From the NCBI GenBank assembly GCA_001510275.1, contig LFEY01000005.1, forward strand, positions 1 to 64,000: a DNA stretch of 64,000 nucleotides. Direction: 5' to 3'. The notes under the pieces are model-generated. The model saw only the letters and a program-made list of their open reading frames with translations, was not told the DNA's origin and did not search any database. This DNA comes from Thaumarchaeota archaeon casp-thauma3. Its GTDB lineage: Archaea > Thermoproteota > Nitrososphaeria > Nitrososphaerales > Nitrosopumilaceae. Positions 17,498-26,918 of this stretch are shown piece by piece. The position numbers were made by a program, and so were the translations under genes. Each line of letters opens with the position of its first letter. Positions within the stretch are counted from its first letter, which is position 1.

Positions 17498-18094
17498 ATG
17501 GGTGACCCAAAATATCCACGTAGAGCTTGGAGAAAACCAAAGAGACCTCTTAATTATGAATTAAAGATGGAAGAGTTAAAAACTCTAGGTACATTTGGAC
17601 TAAGAACTAAAAGAGAATTATGGAAGGCACATACAGAATTATCACGTGTAAGGCATCAAGCAAGATCATTACTTGCATTAAGACAAGAAGTTAGAGCAGA
17701 AAAAGAACCAATCTTAATGAAATCACTTACTAGAATTGGATTAGTAAGTAGTGATGCAACATTAGATGATGTACTTAATCTAAACGTGGATGATTTACTT
17801 TCACGTAGATTACAAACTATTGTTACAAAGAAGCTTGGATTCAAAACACCGTATCAAGCAAGACAAGCAGTAATTCACGGACACATTATGATCGGAGAAC
17901 GAAAAATAGACATTCCATCATATACAGTTACAGTAGGAGAAGAAGAGGGTATTCATTTTGCACCTGAATCAAAGATTCCAGAAATGTTAGAAAAAACAAA
18001 AACAGCGCCTAAAGAAGTTGAGACACCTGCTGAAGGAACAGTTGAGACACCTGCTGAAGAAGCACCAAAAGATAAAAGTTCTTCAACAGAATAA
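17498..18094 (+). CDS. rps4: 30S ribosomal protein uS4
   Basis: A 198-residue archaeal uS4, a primary 16S rRNA binding protein. It begins [18 protein letters not shown], typical of the archaeal form, and has the S4 RNA-binding domain around [16 protein letters not shown] and [17 protein letters not shown]. The C-terminus has an acidic low-complexity tail with a near-repeat of VETPAEG/VETPAEE. It follows uS13 by 9 bases. In many archaea uS11 and RNA polymerase subunit D come next; here glmS does instead. Confidence 0.95.
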   Translation: MGDPKYPRRAWRKPKRPLNYELKMEELKTLGTFGLRTKRELWKAHTELSRVRHQARSLLALRQEVRAEKEPILMKSLTRIGLVSSDATLDDVLNLNVDDLLSRRLQTIVTKKLGFKTPYQARQAVIHGHIMIGERKIDIPSYTVTVGEEEGIHFAPESKIPEMLEKTKTAPKEVETPAEGTVETPAEEAPKDKSSSTE

Positions 18095-18146
18095 TCGAAA
18101 AAATAGGCTTATCAGTAAATAACCCCAATTATCAGATAGAATAGTT

Positions 18147-19907
18147 ATGTGTTCAATTATAGGATATTGTGGAAAAGAAATTGCAGCACCAATTATTGTA
18201 AAGGGATTAAAAAGAATGGAGTATCGCGGATACGATAGTGTAGGAGTTGCAACAGAATCAGACAATAAAATTGAATTAAAGAAAGGTACAGGAAAAGTAA
18301 ATGAAGTAAATTCAAAAATCCAATTAGATACACTGCCAGGCAAAGTTGGCATAGGGCACACAAGATGGGCTACTCATGGTATGGTTACAGATCTTAATGC
18401 ACATCCACATTCAAGTAATTCTGGAAAAATTGCAATAGTACATAATGGAATTGTAGAAAATTTTGAAGAATTAAAAAAACAATTAGAAAGTGAAGGGTAT
18501 AGTTTCAAAAGTGAAACAGATAGTGAAGTTATTGCAAACTTGCTTCAAAAAAATTATGATCTAACAAATAATGTTAAAGATACAATTTTAAAAACAGTTT
18601 CAGAACTTAAAGGGCATTATGCATTTGTTGCGATGTTTGAAAATGGTCAACTTGCAGCAGCTAGATTTCATGAACCATTAATTATTGGAGTTGGGGAAGA
18701 TAAGGTCTTTTTATCAAGTGATGTTTTAGGATTTATTGAATATACAGATAATGTAATTTATATGAAAAGTGAAAATTTTGTAATTTTAGACAAAGAAGGA
18801 TTCCAAATTTTAGATTTTGATGGTAAAAATACAAAATATGAAATTACAAAAGTTTCAAAAGAATTTGGAGATGCATACAAAGGAGATTATGCACATTTTA
18901 CATTAAAAGAAATTTATGAACAACCTGAAACAGTTTTGAACGCTGGAGAAAAAACAGTAGATGCAATCAAAAAAACAGCCAACTATATCAGACATGCAAA
19001 AAATATCTACATAACTGGAAGTGGAACTAGTTATAATTCTGCACTTATTGCAAAGCAAATTCTATCAAAATATGCCAAAATTAAGGTAGAAACAATCATG
19101 TCTAGTGAACTCCAATTTTCACCAGACAGTATTGAAGAAAATTCTATACTAATTGCAATATCTCAAAGTGGGGAAAGTGCAGATGTTTTAGATGCAGTAA
19201 GAATAGCAAAAAAAGCAAATTGTAAGATTATCTCCATCGTTAATTTACTTACATCATCACTTGCACGCCATGCAGATGTCGTTATAGGAATGAACTGTGG
19301 ACCTGAAATTGGAGTTGCAGCAACAAAAAGTTTTACATCACAACTTGTAATAATCTATAAAATTGTGCAAAAATTAAGTAATAATAACATAACAATTAAT
19401 TTTGAAAAGTTTTCTGAATCAATTTTAAAAATATTAGAGAATCCAACAAAAATTAAACAGATTGCAAAAGAATTAAAGGAAATTTCAGACATTTACATTT
19501 TAGGCAGGGGAATAAATTATCCGATTGCAATGGAGGCAGCATTAAAACTTAAAGAATTAACATACATTCATGCAGAAGGGATTCCAGGTGGAGAATTAAA
19601 ACATGGGCCTCTTGCATTAATGGATTCAAATGTATTTGTGATAATTTTCAATCCAAATGATTCAACGTATTCAGATATGCTAACAAGTGCAAGAGAAATT
19701 AAAGCTCGTGGAGCAAAAATTATTGGAATTTCAGATATAGAAAGTGATGTTTATGATTATTGGATAGAAATGCCAAAAATAGATCAAGTGTTGTATCCAA
19801 TTTCAGAAATCATTCCAATACAGTTGTTATCTTACTATGCAGCACTTGAAAAAGAAACAGATCCAGATTACCCTAGAAACCTAGCAAAATCAGTTACAGT
19901 GAAGTAA
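18147..19907 (+). CDS. glmS: Glutamine-fructose-6-phosphate aminotransferase (isomerizing)
   Basis: A 586-residue enzyme making glucosamine-6-phosphate from fructose-6-phosphate and glutamine, the entry to UDP-GlcNAc and glycan synthesis for surface glycoproteins. The start MCSIIGYCG puts the nucleophilic cysteine at position 2 after Met removal. The N-terminal glutamine amidotransferase domain shows GHTRWATHG and HNGIVENF; two SIS sugar-isomerase domains follow with GSGTSYNSALIAK, SQSGESADVLDA and the C-terminal LAKSVTVK. It is convergent with the CobT-like gene (14-base overlap). Confidence 0.96.
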   Translation: MCSIIGYCGKEIAAPIIVKGLKRMEYRGYDSVGVATESDNKIELKKGTGKVNEVNSKIQLDTLPGKVGIGHTRWATHGMVTDLNAHPHSSNSGKIAIVHNGIVENFEELKKQLESEGYSFKSETDSEVIANLLQKNYDLTNNVKDTILKTVSELKGHYAFVAMFENGQLAAARFHEPLIIGVGEDKVFLSSDVLGFIEYTDNVIYMKSENFVILDKEGFQILDFDGKNTKYEITKVSKEFGDAYKGDYAHFTLKEIYEQPETVLNAGEKTVDAIKKTANYIRHAKNIYITGSGTSYNSALIAKQILSKYAKIKVETIMSSELQFSPDSIEENSILIAISQSGESADVLDAVRIAKKANCKIISIVNLLTSSLARHADVVIGMNCGPEIGVAATKSFTSQLVIIYKIVQKLSNNNITINFEKFSESILKILENPTKIKQIAKELKEISDIYILGRGINYPIAMEAALKLKELTYIHAEGIPGGELKHGPLALMDSNVFVIIFNPNDSTYSDMLTSAREIKARGAKIIGISDIESDVYDYWIEMPKIDQVLYPISEIIPIQLLSYYAALEKETDPDYPRNLAKSVTVK

Positions 19908-20967
19908 ACAATCTGTGATATTCTTTTTCTGCTAACTCTAAAAATTTTACAGAATCATTTCCTGTTTTGAGCATAGATGAAATAATGCTACCACCTGCAC
20001 CCACACCTTCTTTTGCAAATCCTTCTGAAAATGCCCTTAGACCAGAATATTGTGAATTTTCCAAGCCTGGATTTACAGAGATTGCAGGAATATCTGCAAT
20101 TTTCTGGACTAGACTCTTGAAATTTGCAGTTTCATCATCTGTAATGTAAGAGGTTGTTCCAATTGCAGTGTTATCTTCATTGAATCCAATTTTTGATGCA
20201 AATGCCAATACTGCAGTCATCTGGGTTCCACCAGCCAACATTACTTTAGAAACATCAGAAGCAGAACTCAACATTCCTGCAACAAAAGGAATCATTGGAT
20301 CCCCAACTTTTGCAACAATATTGTAAGGATCATCAGAATCAACTCTTTCTAGAGCTGAATTAACAACTTGATTTTTTAATTCAACAGGATTGTTTGGAAT
20401 ACTGGAACTTACTTTAGCATCAAAACCTAATGCTCTTAGTACAGCTAATGCAGTAGTTGTTCCTCCAGGAATACTCTCACCAATTATTAGACAATCAGTT
20501 AAAGATGCCATACTTCTTCCAACAATTCTACCATAATCAACAGCATGAGATACTTGAGAATCAGTCATAGCGTTTTGTGTTGAAATATTTTTTCCAAAAG
20601 ATAATCCTGTTTCAATAAAAGGTAATTGAGGAGAAACTTTACTACCAGCATTAATTGTTAAATGAGGAATGCTTGAGGATTCCAAGGCAGTTTTAGTTAA
20701 TAATCCAGGGGTTGGTTTTCCATCAGGAGTCATTGGAATACTATCAATTGTTTTACAATAGCCATAGTGAAGATATTCTGCATCTGCTGGAGGAGTAAAC
20801 TGAATTGAATTTTTGTCTGCACCTGCAAAAGTAATTCCAGGAATTTCACAAGTTTCAGTATATGAAATTACAAATGAAAAAAGAAATCTGCCTGATTTTA
20901 CAGTTTCAAGAAAATTGTTAGCTTTTTCAATATTACCAAATAATTCAAAATTTTCCAAAAAATTCAC
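19894..20967 (-). CDS. CobT-like nicotinate-nucleotide phosphoribosyltransferase family protein
   Basis: A 357-residue protein of the archaeal CobT-like family (UPF0284), considered to activate the lower-ligand base of cobalamin as its riboside phosphate. Family marks are GESIPGGTTTALAVLRALG, the preceding DYGRIVGRSMASL, and PMIPFVAGMLSSAS. It is the last gene of a three-gene minus-strand operon (NAD(P)HX epimerase, metallo-beta-lactamase, CobT-like) with 4-base overlaps. Ammonia-oxidising archaea make cobalamin, and this window also contains a B12-type radical SAM enzyme. The exact substrate is not shown by the sequence. Confidence 0.85.
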   Translation of the reverse strand: MNFLENFELFGNIEKANNFLETVKSGRFLFSFVISYTETCEIPGITFAGADKNSIQFTPPADAEYLHYGYCKTIDSIPMTPDGKPTPGLLTKTALESSSIPHLTINAGSKVSPQLPFIETGLSFGKNISTQNAMTDSQVSHAVDYGRIVGRSMASLTDCLIIGESIPGGTTTALAVLRALGFDAKVSSSIPNNPVELKNQVVNSALERVDSDDPYNIVAKVGDPMIPFVAGMLSSASDVSKVMLAGGTQMTAVLAFASKIGFNEDNTAIGTTSYITDDETANFKSLVQKIADIPAISVNPGLENSQYSGLRAFSEGFAKEGVGAGGSIISSMLKTGNDSVKFLELAEKEYHRLFTSL

Positions 20968-21575
20968 TGACCCATCATTTCGACAAACTGTTGTTCAGTT
21001 CGTTTTTGCATCACATGATTGGTGATTTTTTCTTGTCCAATTGTTGATGTTTCTGTATGACCATAATTGTGACCAGAATATACTATCAAATTATCATCTA
21101 AGGAATAAAGAACATCAAAAAGGCTGTGATAGAGGTCGTTTGCACTACCTCCAGGTAAATCAATTCTACCACAATTGCCAACAAACAATGTATCACCTGA
21201 GAAAATTTTACCATCTCCAATTAGGCAAATACTGTCTTTAGAATGTCCAGGAGTATGAAGCACTTTTAATTTTGAATTACCAAATTCAATATAATCTCCA
21301 TCCTTTACTGTTATGTCATGTTTTAATTCAGAAGATTCATGCTGAATGATAGGAGCCTTAGTTGATTCAGCCATTCCTTCATTTCCCAAGGTATGATCAA
21401 AATGATGATGAGTGTTTACAATATATTTTATTTTTAGATTATTTTTTTTTATGATCAGTTCTAATTCCATAAGATCCCATGAAGGATCAATAAGGATTGC
21501 TTCATTTGTATTCTCATCTTCAACAATGTAGGTAAAATTCTGCATATTTCCAACCTGAACTTGATGTACTATCAT
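20964..21575 (-). CDS. Metallo-beta-lactamase-fold hydrolase (glyoxalase II/persulfide dioxygenase type)
   Basis: A 203-residue single-domain protein with the dinuclear metal motif THHHFDH, the second His in HTPGHSKDSI, the Asp-containing FSGDTLFVGNCGR and the C-terminal SGHNYGHTE. This set is typical of the glyoxalase II branch, which hydrolyses thioesters such as S-lactoylglutathione, or oxidises persulfides. The true substrate here is unknown, as thaumarchaea are not known for glutathione. Overlaps of 4 bases on each side place it inside the operon with the NAD(P)HX epimerase and CobT-like genes. Confidence 0.88.
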   Translation of the reverse strand: MIVHQVQVGNMQNFTYIVEDENTNEAILIDPSWDLMELELIIKKNNLKIKYIVNTHHHFDHTLGNEGMAESTKAPIIQHESSELKHDITVKDGDYIEFGNSKLKVLHTPGHSKDSICLIGDGKIFSGDTLFVGNCGRIDLPGGSANDLYHSLFDVLYSLDDNLIVYSGHNYGHTETSTIGQEKITNHVMQKRTEQQFVEMMGQ

Positions 21576-22219
21576 AAAATATCCTCTTCAGCTTCAGGAG
21601 GAATTCCAATTTTTTCTGCATACAATTCTCCAGTCAAGTCTTTTCTTTTTGGAATTCCTTGTTTCATCTTATGAAATGTAACTGTCATATCACATTTTGT
21701 ATAGATATTTGCAGTCTCTCCTGTTTGTGGATCTAATCCAGATGGAACATCTACAGCAAACTTGTAGCAATTTGTTTGATTGATGTAATTAATGGCAGAT
21801 GCATATGGTTCTCTAATCTCTCCAGAGATACCAGTACCCAAGATAGCATCTACTATCACATCAGGTTTAAAATCAAAGTCAAAAGAATCCCCTGACATTA
21901 GTTTCACAGATGGCATTTTCTGTAAGATAGACCAATTCCAATTACTTTCTTCGGTTTTAATTTTATTAGGAGTTCCAAGAAGCACTACTGTAACTTTTGT
22001 GCCATAACCAGCTAGATGTCTTGCCATTACTAACCCATCACCACCATTATTTCCTAATCCTACAAAAATTAAAATATTTTTTGATTCTACATTTCCAAGT
22101 TTATCAACTAATCGTCTAACTGATGCGGCACCTGCATTTTCCATCATGAATTTTTTTAAAAATCCCATGTCATGACCTTTATTTTCAATTTGATACATTT
22201 GATCTACAGTGATTTCCAT
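21572..22219 (-). CDS. nnrE: NAD(P)H-hydrate epimerase (YjeF N-terminal domain)
   Basis: A 215-residue protein that interconverts the R and S forms of hydrated NAD(P)H for repair. Motifs are MENAGAASVRRLV, FVGLGNNGGDGLVMARHL, VDAILGTGISGEIREPY and AVDVPSGLDPQTG. It lacks the C-terminal dehydratase domain found in many archaeal fused proteins, so the dehydratase must be elsewhere or absent. The start is ATG 22219; an upstream TTG at 22228 would add three residues. It is the first gene of the three-gene operon. Confidence 0.9.
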   Translation of the reverse strand: MEITVDQMYQIENKGHDMGFLKKFMMENAGAASVRRLVDKLGNVESKNILIFVGLGNNGGDGLVMARHLAGYGTKVTVVLLGTPNKIKTEESNWNWSILQKMPSVKLMSGDSFDFDFKPDVIVDAILGTGISGEIREPYASAINYINQTNCYKFAVDVPSGLDPQTGETANIYTKCDMTVTFHKMKQGIPKRKDLTGELYAEKIGIPPEAEEDIL

Positions 22220-22293
22220 GATGTACAAGAAAATTTTATGTAAAATAAGAGTTTAGCAAACGACTTTATCCTAGTTTTTAGGCATTATCAAGT

Positions 22294-22908
22294 ATGACGT
22301 TAAAGAATGTAAAACTATCACTAAACAAAATTACAAAATCTTTAGGGAATGTTCAAGATGCAAGAGAATTTCTATTAAAAAATACAAGAGAGATAATTAT
22401 TCTATGTAGTAGATCAATTATTGCAGTTCATAAAGGAGATTTAAAAACGGGGAAAAGTAATTTGAGCCAAGCAGACAAATTATTGAAAAAATACAAGAAA
22501 AAAGCAACAGGTGAACTTAGAAGATATCTAATTACTCCAGAACAGGAATTTGTAGAAGCTGCATGTCTTATTGCAGTTGTTGAAAAAAAAGAAATTCCTT
22601 CAGACAAAAAGTTAGCAGTAATGCCAGAATCATATGTTTTAGGATTACTAGATGGTGTAGGTGAAATGAAAAGAATGGTGTTTGATAAAATTAGAATTGG
22701 TGAGATTGATGAGGCCACAAGAGTTTTTGAAGTAATGGAAAATTTGTATCTTCAGCTTTACACTTTTTCAATGTACGATAAGGTGGTAAAAGAGGCCAGA
22801 AGAAAAATTGATGTGAATAGAATTCTTGTAGAGGACGTCAGATCTGCAATTACAGAAGAGAAAAGACGAACTGAACTAATCAAGATTTTACAAAAACTAG
22901 AGAAATAA
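22294..22908 (+). CDS. Translin-family RNA/DNA-binding protein
   Basis: A 204-residue, entirely helical, Lys-rich protein. The sequence phrases REIIILCSRSIIAVHKGD, PEQEFVEAA, LGLLDGVGEMKRMVFD and VVKEARRKIDVNR match the translin/TRAX family, ring-forming nucleic-acid-binding proteins; TRAX-like members have nuclease activity in eukaryotes and archaea. The acidic residues in the EF(V)EAA region are candidates for the metal site of a TRAX-like nuclease. It stands alone, divergent from the nnrE operon. Confidence 0.82.
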   Translation: MTLKNVKLSLNKITKSLGNVQDAREFLLKNTREIIILCSRSIIAVHKGDLKTGKSNLSQADKLLKKYKKKATGELRRYLITPEQEFVEAACLIAVVEKKEIPSDKKLAVMPESYVLGLLDGVGEMKRMVFDKIRIGEIDEATRVFEVMENLYLQLYTFSMYDKVVKEARRKIDVNRILVEDVRSAITEEKRRTELIKILQKLEK

Positions 22909-22924
22909 TTTTCAAAATTGTGTA

Positions 22925-23009
22925 TGCGGGCGATGGGATTTGAACCCACGAACTCCTAAGAGACTAGCCCCTCAAGCTAGCGCCTTTGGCCAGGCTGGGC
23001 GACGCCCGC
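22925..23009 (-). tRNA. tRNA-Leu (GAG)
   Basis: Read on the minus strand from 23009, the 7-bp acceptor stem GCGGGCG pairs with CGCCCGC, discriminator A at 22925. The anticodon arm CTAGC-TTGAGGG-GCTAG gives anticodon GAG, and a long variable arm follows, as expected for a class II leucine tRNA. The T arm is GTGGG-TTCAAAT-CCCAT. CCA is not encoded and no intron is visible. Confidence 0.93.
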
Positions 23010-23061
23010 AATGAATTTTCCTTGTATGGTTTTTATAATCCTTGATTACTTTTTCGTTCGT

Positions 23062-23298
23062 ATGTTAATTCCTGTTAGATGTTTTACGTGCGGAAATTTA
23101 ATTGCCGATAAATATGAGGATTATCAAAATAAAGTAAAATCTGGGGAAGAGCCAGATAAAGTTCTTGATTCTTTGGGAATTGAGAGATATTGTTGTAGAA
23201 GGATGCTTTTGACTACCGTTGAAACAGTTCAACAAGTGATTCCATTCTATGAAGCAATTCAGAGAAGAAAACAAGAAGTTCAATCTGAGTTAGAATAA
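23062..23298 (+). CDS. rpoN: DNA-directed RNA polymerase subunit N (RpoN/Rpb10)
   Basis: A 78-residue subunit that binds zinc and helps assemble the archaeal RNA polymerase. It starts MLIPVRCFTCGNLI, giving the first Cys pair, with the second pair in ERYCCRRMLL (CxxC...CC zinc bundle). I start at ATG 23062, the universal start of this family; the frame is open back to 23011, but that would run into the tRNA gene. Enolase begins one base after the stop region. Confidence 0.95.
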   Translation: MLIPVRCFTCGNLIADKYEDYQNKVKSGEEPDKVLDSLGIERYCCRRMLLTTVETVQQVIPFYEAIQRRKQEVQSELE

Positions 23299-23299
23299 C

Positions 23300-24538
23300 T
23301 TGACAAAAATTTCCTCAATTGAAGGACGTATTCTATACAATAGTAGAGGAAGTAAAACAATTGAAGTAGATGTTGAATCAGAAGGAAAATTTCTTGGAAG
23401 AGTTTGTGCCCCATCAGGTGCCAGTGTAGGAAAATATGAAGCAGTAAGTTTTCCTAACGGAAAACCAGAAGAGAGTCTTAGAATTTTACAAGAAAATTCT
23501 CAAAAATTTATAGGATTAGAGTCTTCAGATTTGAAAGGAATTCATGATGTTTTAAAAAGCTTGGATAGTTCTACAGACTATTCAAGAATTGGAGGCGCAC
23601 TTGCTTTTGCAGTGACTATTGCATCTATGGAGTCAGCATCAAAAGCAGCAGAACAACCATTGTTTAAAACACTATCACCAGAATTCTCATTCAAATTTCC
23701 ATTTCCATTAGGAAATATTTTAGGGGGCGGAGCACACGCAGGACCTGGAACTCCAGATATTCAAGAGATTTTGATTTGTGCAACAGGTTCAAAGACTATA
23801 GAAGATGCTATTGAAACTAATTTGGCAGTACATAAAGAATTACGCAATGTTTTAGAAAATGAAGATTCTGATTTTACTAATGGAAGAGGAGATGAAGGGG
23901 GGTGGGCACCAAAATTAGAAAATCAAAAAGCATTAGAGGTTTCTGCAAAGGCTTGTGAGAATTTAGGATTTACCTTAGGAAAAGAGGTTTCGTTAGGAGT
24001 AGATTTTGCAGCATCTACTCAATGGAATGAAGAAAAACAAAAATATGTTTATGACAGAGCAGGATTTGAAAATTCTACTGGAGAGCAGATTGATTTTGCA
24101 GCAAATATTATTGAAAAATACAAATTAATTTTTGCAGAAGATGCAGTACACGAAGAAGCTTTTGAAGATATGGCAGAACTGACTGCAAAGTTCCCAAACA
24201 TACTGGTTACAGGAGATGACTTAACAGTTACAAACAAAGACATTCTGATAAAAGCAATTGATTCAAAATCATGCAATGCTTCAATTTTAAAAGTAAATCA
24301 AGCAGGTAGTCTTTATGATGCTCTTGAATTTGCCAACATTGCAAATCAAAATAATATCAAATTAATCACATCACATAGATCGGGGGAGTCTACTGATTCA
24401 CAAATATCTCATATAGGAATAGCAACAAAGTCAAAAATGCTCAAAGTCGGGGTGGTTGGAGGAGAAAGAATTGCAAAACTTAATGAATTATTACGCCTAT
24501 CAGAGCATGATTTAATACGCGGTATGGCAGAGATTTAA
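23300..24538 (+). CDS. eno: Enolase
   Basis: A 412-residue phosphopyruvate hydratase interconverting 2-phosphoglycerate and phosphoenolpyruvate, used mainly in the gluconeogenic direction in these autotrophs. Motifs are ILYNSRGSKTIEVDV, GNILGGGAHAG, GRGDEGGWAPKL, the metal ligand region FAEDAVHEE and VTGDDLTVTN, the catalytic Lys in LKVNQAGSL, and SHRSGESTDS. TTG start at 23300. It lies between rpoN and rps2, a classic archaeal gene order. Confidence 0.96.
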   Translation: MTKISSIEGRILYNSRGSKTIEVDVESEGKFLGRVCAPSGASVGKYEAVSFPNGKPEESLRILQENSQKFIGLESSDLKGIHDVLKSLDSSTDYSRIGGALAFAVTIASMESASKAAEQPLFKTLSPEFSFKFPFPLGNILGGGAHAGPGTPDIQEILICATGSKTIEDAIETNLAVHKELRNVLENEDSDFTNGRGDEGGWAPKLENQKALEVSAKACENLGFTLGKEVSLGVDFAASTQWNEEKQKYVYDRAGFENSTGEQIDFAANIIEKYKLIFAEDAVHEEAFEDMAELTAKFPNILVTGDDLTVTNKDILIKAIDSKSCNASILKVNQAGSLYDALEFANIANQNNIKLITSHRSGESTDSQISHIGIATKSKMLKVGVVGGERIAKLNELLRLSEHDLIRGMAEI

Positions 24539-24544
24539 AATCGC

Positions 24545-25168
24545 ATGAGTGAACAAGCCGAAGCAATAGACATCAAAAAGAAAATCCTAACTACAGGAAT
24601 TAGAGTAGGGACTCAAGTAAAGACAAAATTCATGACGCCGTTCATCACAAAAGCTAGTCCTGAAGGACTTTACATGCTTGATCTAGACATGACATTAGAG
24701 AAAATCAAAGCAGCGGCCAAATTTATCAACAGACTAGGAACAGACAAACTCATTGTATGTTCAGATAGACAATATGCAGAAACACCAATTGAAAAATTCT
24801 GCGAGATGTTAGACTCTAAAAAACTCCTTGGAAGATTCATGCCAGGAACTTTGACAAATCCTTCATTGCCATATTACATTGAACCAAAATTAGTCTTAAT
24901 TTCAGATCCACAAGTTGATGAGCAAGCAATTACAGAGGCAACGAATGCAGGTATTCCTGTCATAGGAATTGCAAATACGGATAACATTACATCAAAATTA
25001 GATGTGATTATTCCAGCAAACAATAGAGGAAGAAAAGCTCTAGCAACAGTCTACTGGTTATTGGTACGTCAAATTCTCATCGAAAGAGGAGAATTAAAAG
25101 AAGATGAATCAATGAAATATGAAATAGATGATTTTGAAACAAAAATTACAGAAGAGGAAATAGAATAA
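24545..25168 (+). CDS. rps2: 30S ribosomal protein uS2
   Basis: A 207-residue archaeal uS2. Family marks are GIRVGTQVKTKFMTPF near the start, YMLDLDMTLEKIKAAAKFI, RFMPGTLTNPSLPYYIEPKL, and the PVIGIANTDNITSKLDVIIP block. It starts 6 bases after the enolase stop and continues the rpoN-eno-rps2-mvk run. Confidence 0.96.
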   Translation: MSEQAEAIDIKKKILTTGIRVGTQVKTKFMTPFITKASPEGLYMLDLDMTLEKIKAAAKFINRLGTDKLIVCSDRQYAETPIEKFCEMLDSKKLLGRFMPGTLTNPSLPYYIEPKLVLISDPQVDEQAITEATNAGIPVIGIANTDNITSKLDVIIPANNRGRKALATVYWLLVRQILIERGELKEDESMKYEIDDFETKITEEEIE

Positions 25169-25194
25169 ATAAATCAAAAGTGTAAAGGGTTCAC

Positions 25195-26142
25195 TTGAAA
25201 TCTAAAGCTTCTGCACCAGGAAAAGTTATTCTTTTTGGGGAACATTTTGTAGTATATGGAATAAAAACAATTCTTTGTGCAATCAACAAGAGGATTACTG
25301 TAACAGCAGAAAATATTGACGAAGAAAAAATTTCTATCAAATCAAACATAGGAGATTTAGTGTTAGAACCAAACAAGCCTATTTCAGAAATTGATTCCCC
25401 ACTAAAACCATTTTATTATTTAGCAAACAAAATGTTACAAACACAAAACCAAACCAAGGGGATTAAAATTATAGTAGAATCAGATATTCCATTAGGGGTA
25501 GGTTTAGGTTCATCATCTGCATGTTGTGTTGCAGGTGCTGCAGCAATTTCAAGATTATTTACAGAAACATCCAAAGAAGAAATTCTAGAACTTGCAATTG
25601 AAGCTGAAAAAACAATTTTTCAAAATACTTCGGGAGCAGATTGCACTGTTTGTACATACGGTGGCATTATAGAATATGATAAGAAAAATGGATTTACCAA
25701 AATAAAATCTGAGCCTAATTTTCATCTAATAATTGCAAATTCAAATATAAAACATTCAACAGAATCAGTAGTTACCGGAGTAAAACAATTCAAAGAAAAA
25801 AATGAAACGAAATTTTCTCAGTTATGTAATGATGAATCAAAATTAGTTGAAGATGTTTTGAAGTTATTAAAAGATAATAACATCAAAGAGTTGGGTCAAA
25901 AAATAATTCAGAATCAAAAGTATCTTGAAACAATAGGAGTTTCAAATGAAAAATTAAGAGACATGATTCAAGTAGGACAAAAATCATCTTTTGGGGCAAA
26001 AATTACGGGTGCAGGTGGAGGCGGGTGTATCTTTGCTTTGACAGATGAATCAAATTTTGAGCATTCCATAAATCAATTCAAAGATAAAAAGTATGAATGC
26101 TTTTCAGTAAAAATCGATTTCAAAGGACTGGATACTTTTTAA
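25195..26142 (+). CDS. mvk: Mevalonate kinase
   Basis: A 315-residue GHMP-family kinase phosphorylating mevalonate. It has SAPGKVILFGEHFVVYG at the N-terminus, the ATP-binding PLGVGLGSSSACCVA, the catalytic-region TSGADCTVCTYGG, and the C-terminal KITGAGGGGCIFAL. TTG start at 25195. It begins the isoprenoid block (mvk, ipk, idi, GGPPS) for archaeal ether lipids. With isopentenyl phosphate kinase next door, the pathway is expected to be the archaeal variant in which mevalonate phosphate is decarboxylated before the second phosphorylation. Confidence 0.95.
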   Translation: MKSKASAPGKVILFGEHFVVYGIKTILCAINKRITVTAENIDEEKISIKSNIGDLVLEPNKPISEIDSPLKPFYYLANKMLQTQNQTKGIKIIVESDIPLGVGLGSSSACCVAGAAAISRLFTETSKEEILELAIEAEKTIFQNTSGADCTVCTYGGIIEYDKKNGFTKIKSEPNFHLIIANSNIKHSTESVVTGVKQFKEKNETKFSQLCNDESKLVEDVLKLLKDNNIKELGQKIIQNQKYLETIGVSNEKLRDMIQVGQKSSFGAKITGAGGGGCIFALTDESNFEHSINQFKDKKYECFSVKIDFKGLDTF

Positions 26143-26165
26143 TTGACTACATAATTTTGAACAGC

Positions 26166-26918
26166 ATGATTCTAATAAAATTAGGCGGCTCAATTATCAC
26201 AAATAAAGAAAAACCATTATCAGCTAGAAAAAAAACAATAAATAATCTTGCTAAGAATTTAAAGAAAATTAATGAACCAATTATTATCGTACATGGTGGT
26301 GGTTCTTATGGACATTATTGGTCTGTAAAATATGATATGCATACTAAAGAAAAAAAGTATGATCTTAGAGGAGTTGCAATTGTAAAAAATTCAATGATTG
26401 AATTAAACAAGATTATCTTGGATTCATTATTAAAAAATAAATTAAATCCATACTGTCTTCCACCAACCGATTTTATGTCAGGAAACAAACCGATTTTAAA
26501 AAAAGTTAAAGAGATTGAAAAAATTGCAAAAATAGGCTTGATTCCAGTCACATATGGAGATGCATTATGGTATGGACAGAAAAAAACATACATTTTGTCA
26601 GGTGACAAGATTATGACTCATCTTGCAAAAATTCTAAAACCAAGACTAAGTATTTTTGCGTTAAATGAAGACGGATTATATTCTGATCTCAAATCAAAAA
26701 AATTAATTTGTGAATTAAAAAATGAACACCCTTTAATTTCAGAAAATAAGATGGACGTTACTGGTGGAATGACTAGAAAAGTCGAGGAAGCCTCAAATAT
26801 TTCAAAAATGGGGATGAACGTATTTTTTGTAAATGGTAATAAACCTGAAAGAATTGTGAAAGCTATTAAAAATAATAAGTTTGAAGGAACGTTGTTTAGA
26901 GGAAAAAGAAATGTCTGA
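26166..26918 (+). CDS. ipk: Isopentenyl phosphate kinase
   Basis: A 250-residue amino-acid-kinase-fold enzyme phosphorylating isopentenyl phosphate to isopentenyl diphosphate. It starts MILIKLGGSIITNKEK; HGGGSYGHYW includes the family-specific His thought to recognise the phosphate, and LSGDKIMTHLAK and DVTGGMTRKVEEA follow. The start is ATG 26166, 23 bases after mvk; an earlier in-frame ATG at 26097 would overlap mvk and lacks similarity. It overlaps idi by 8 bases. Confidence 0.95.
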   Translation: MILIKLGGSIITNKEKPLSARKKTINNLAKNLKKINEPIIIVHGGGSYGHYWSVKYDMHTKEKKYDLRGVAIVKNSMIELNKIILDSLLKNKLNPYCLPPTDFMSGNKPILKKVKEIEKIAKIGLIPVTYGDALWYGQKKTYILSGDKIMTHLAKILKPRLSIFALNEDGLYSDLKSKKLICELKNEHPLISENKMDVTGGMTRKVEEASNISKMGMNVFFVNGNKPERIVKAIKNNKFEGTLFRGKRNV

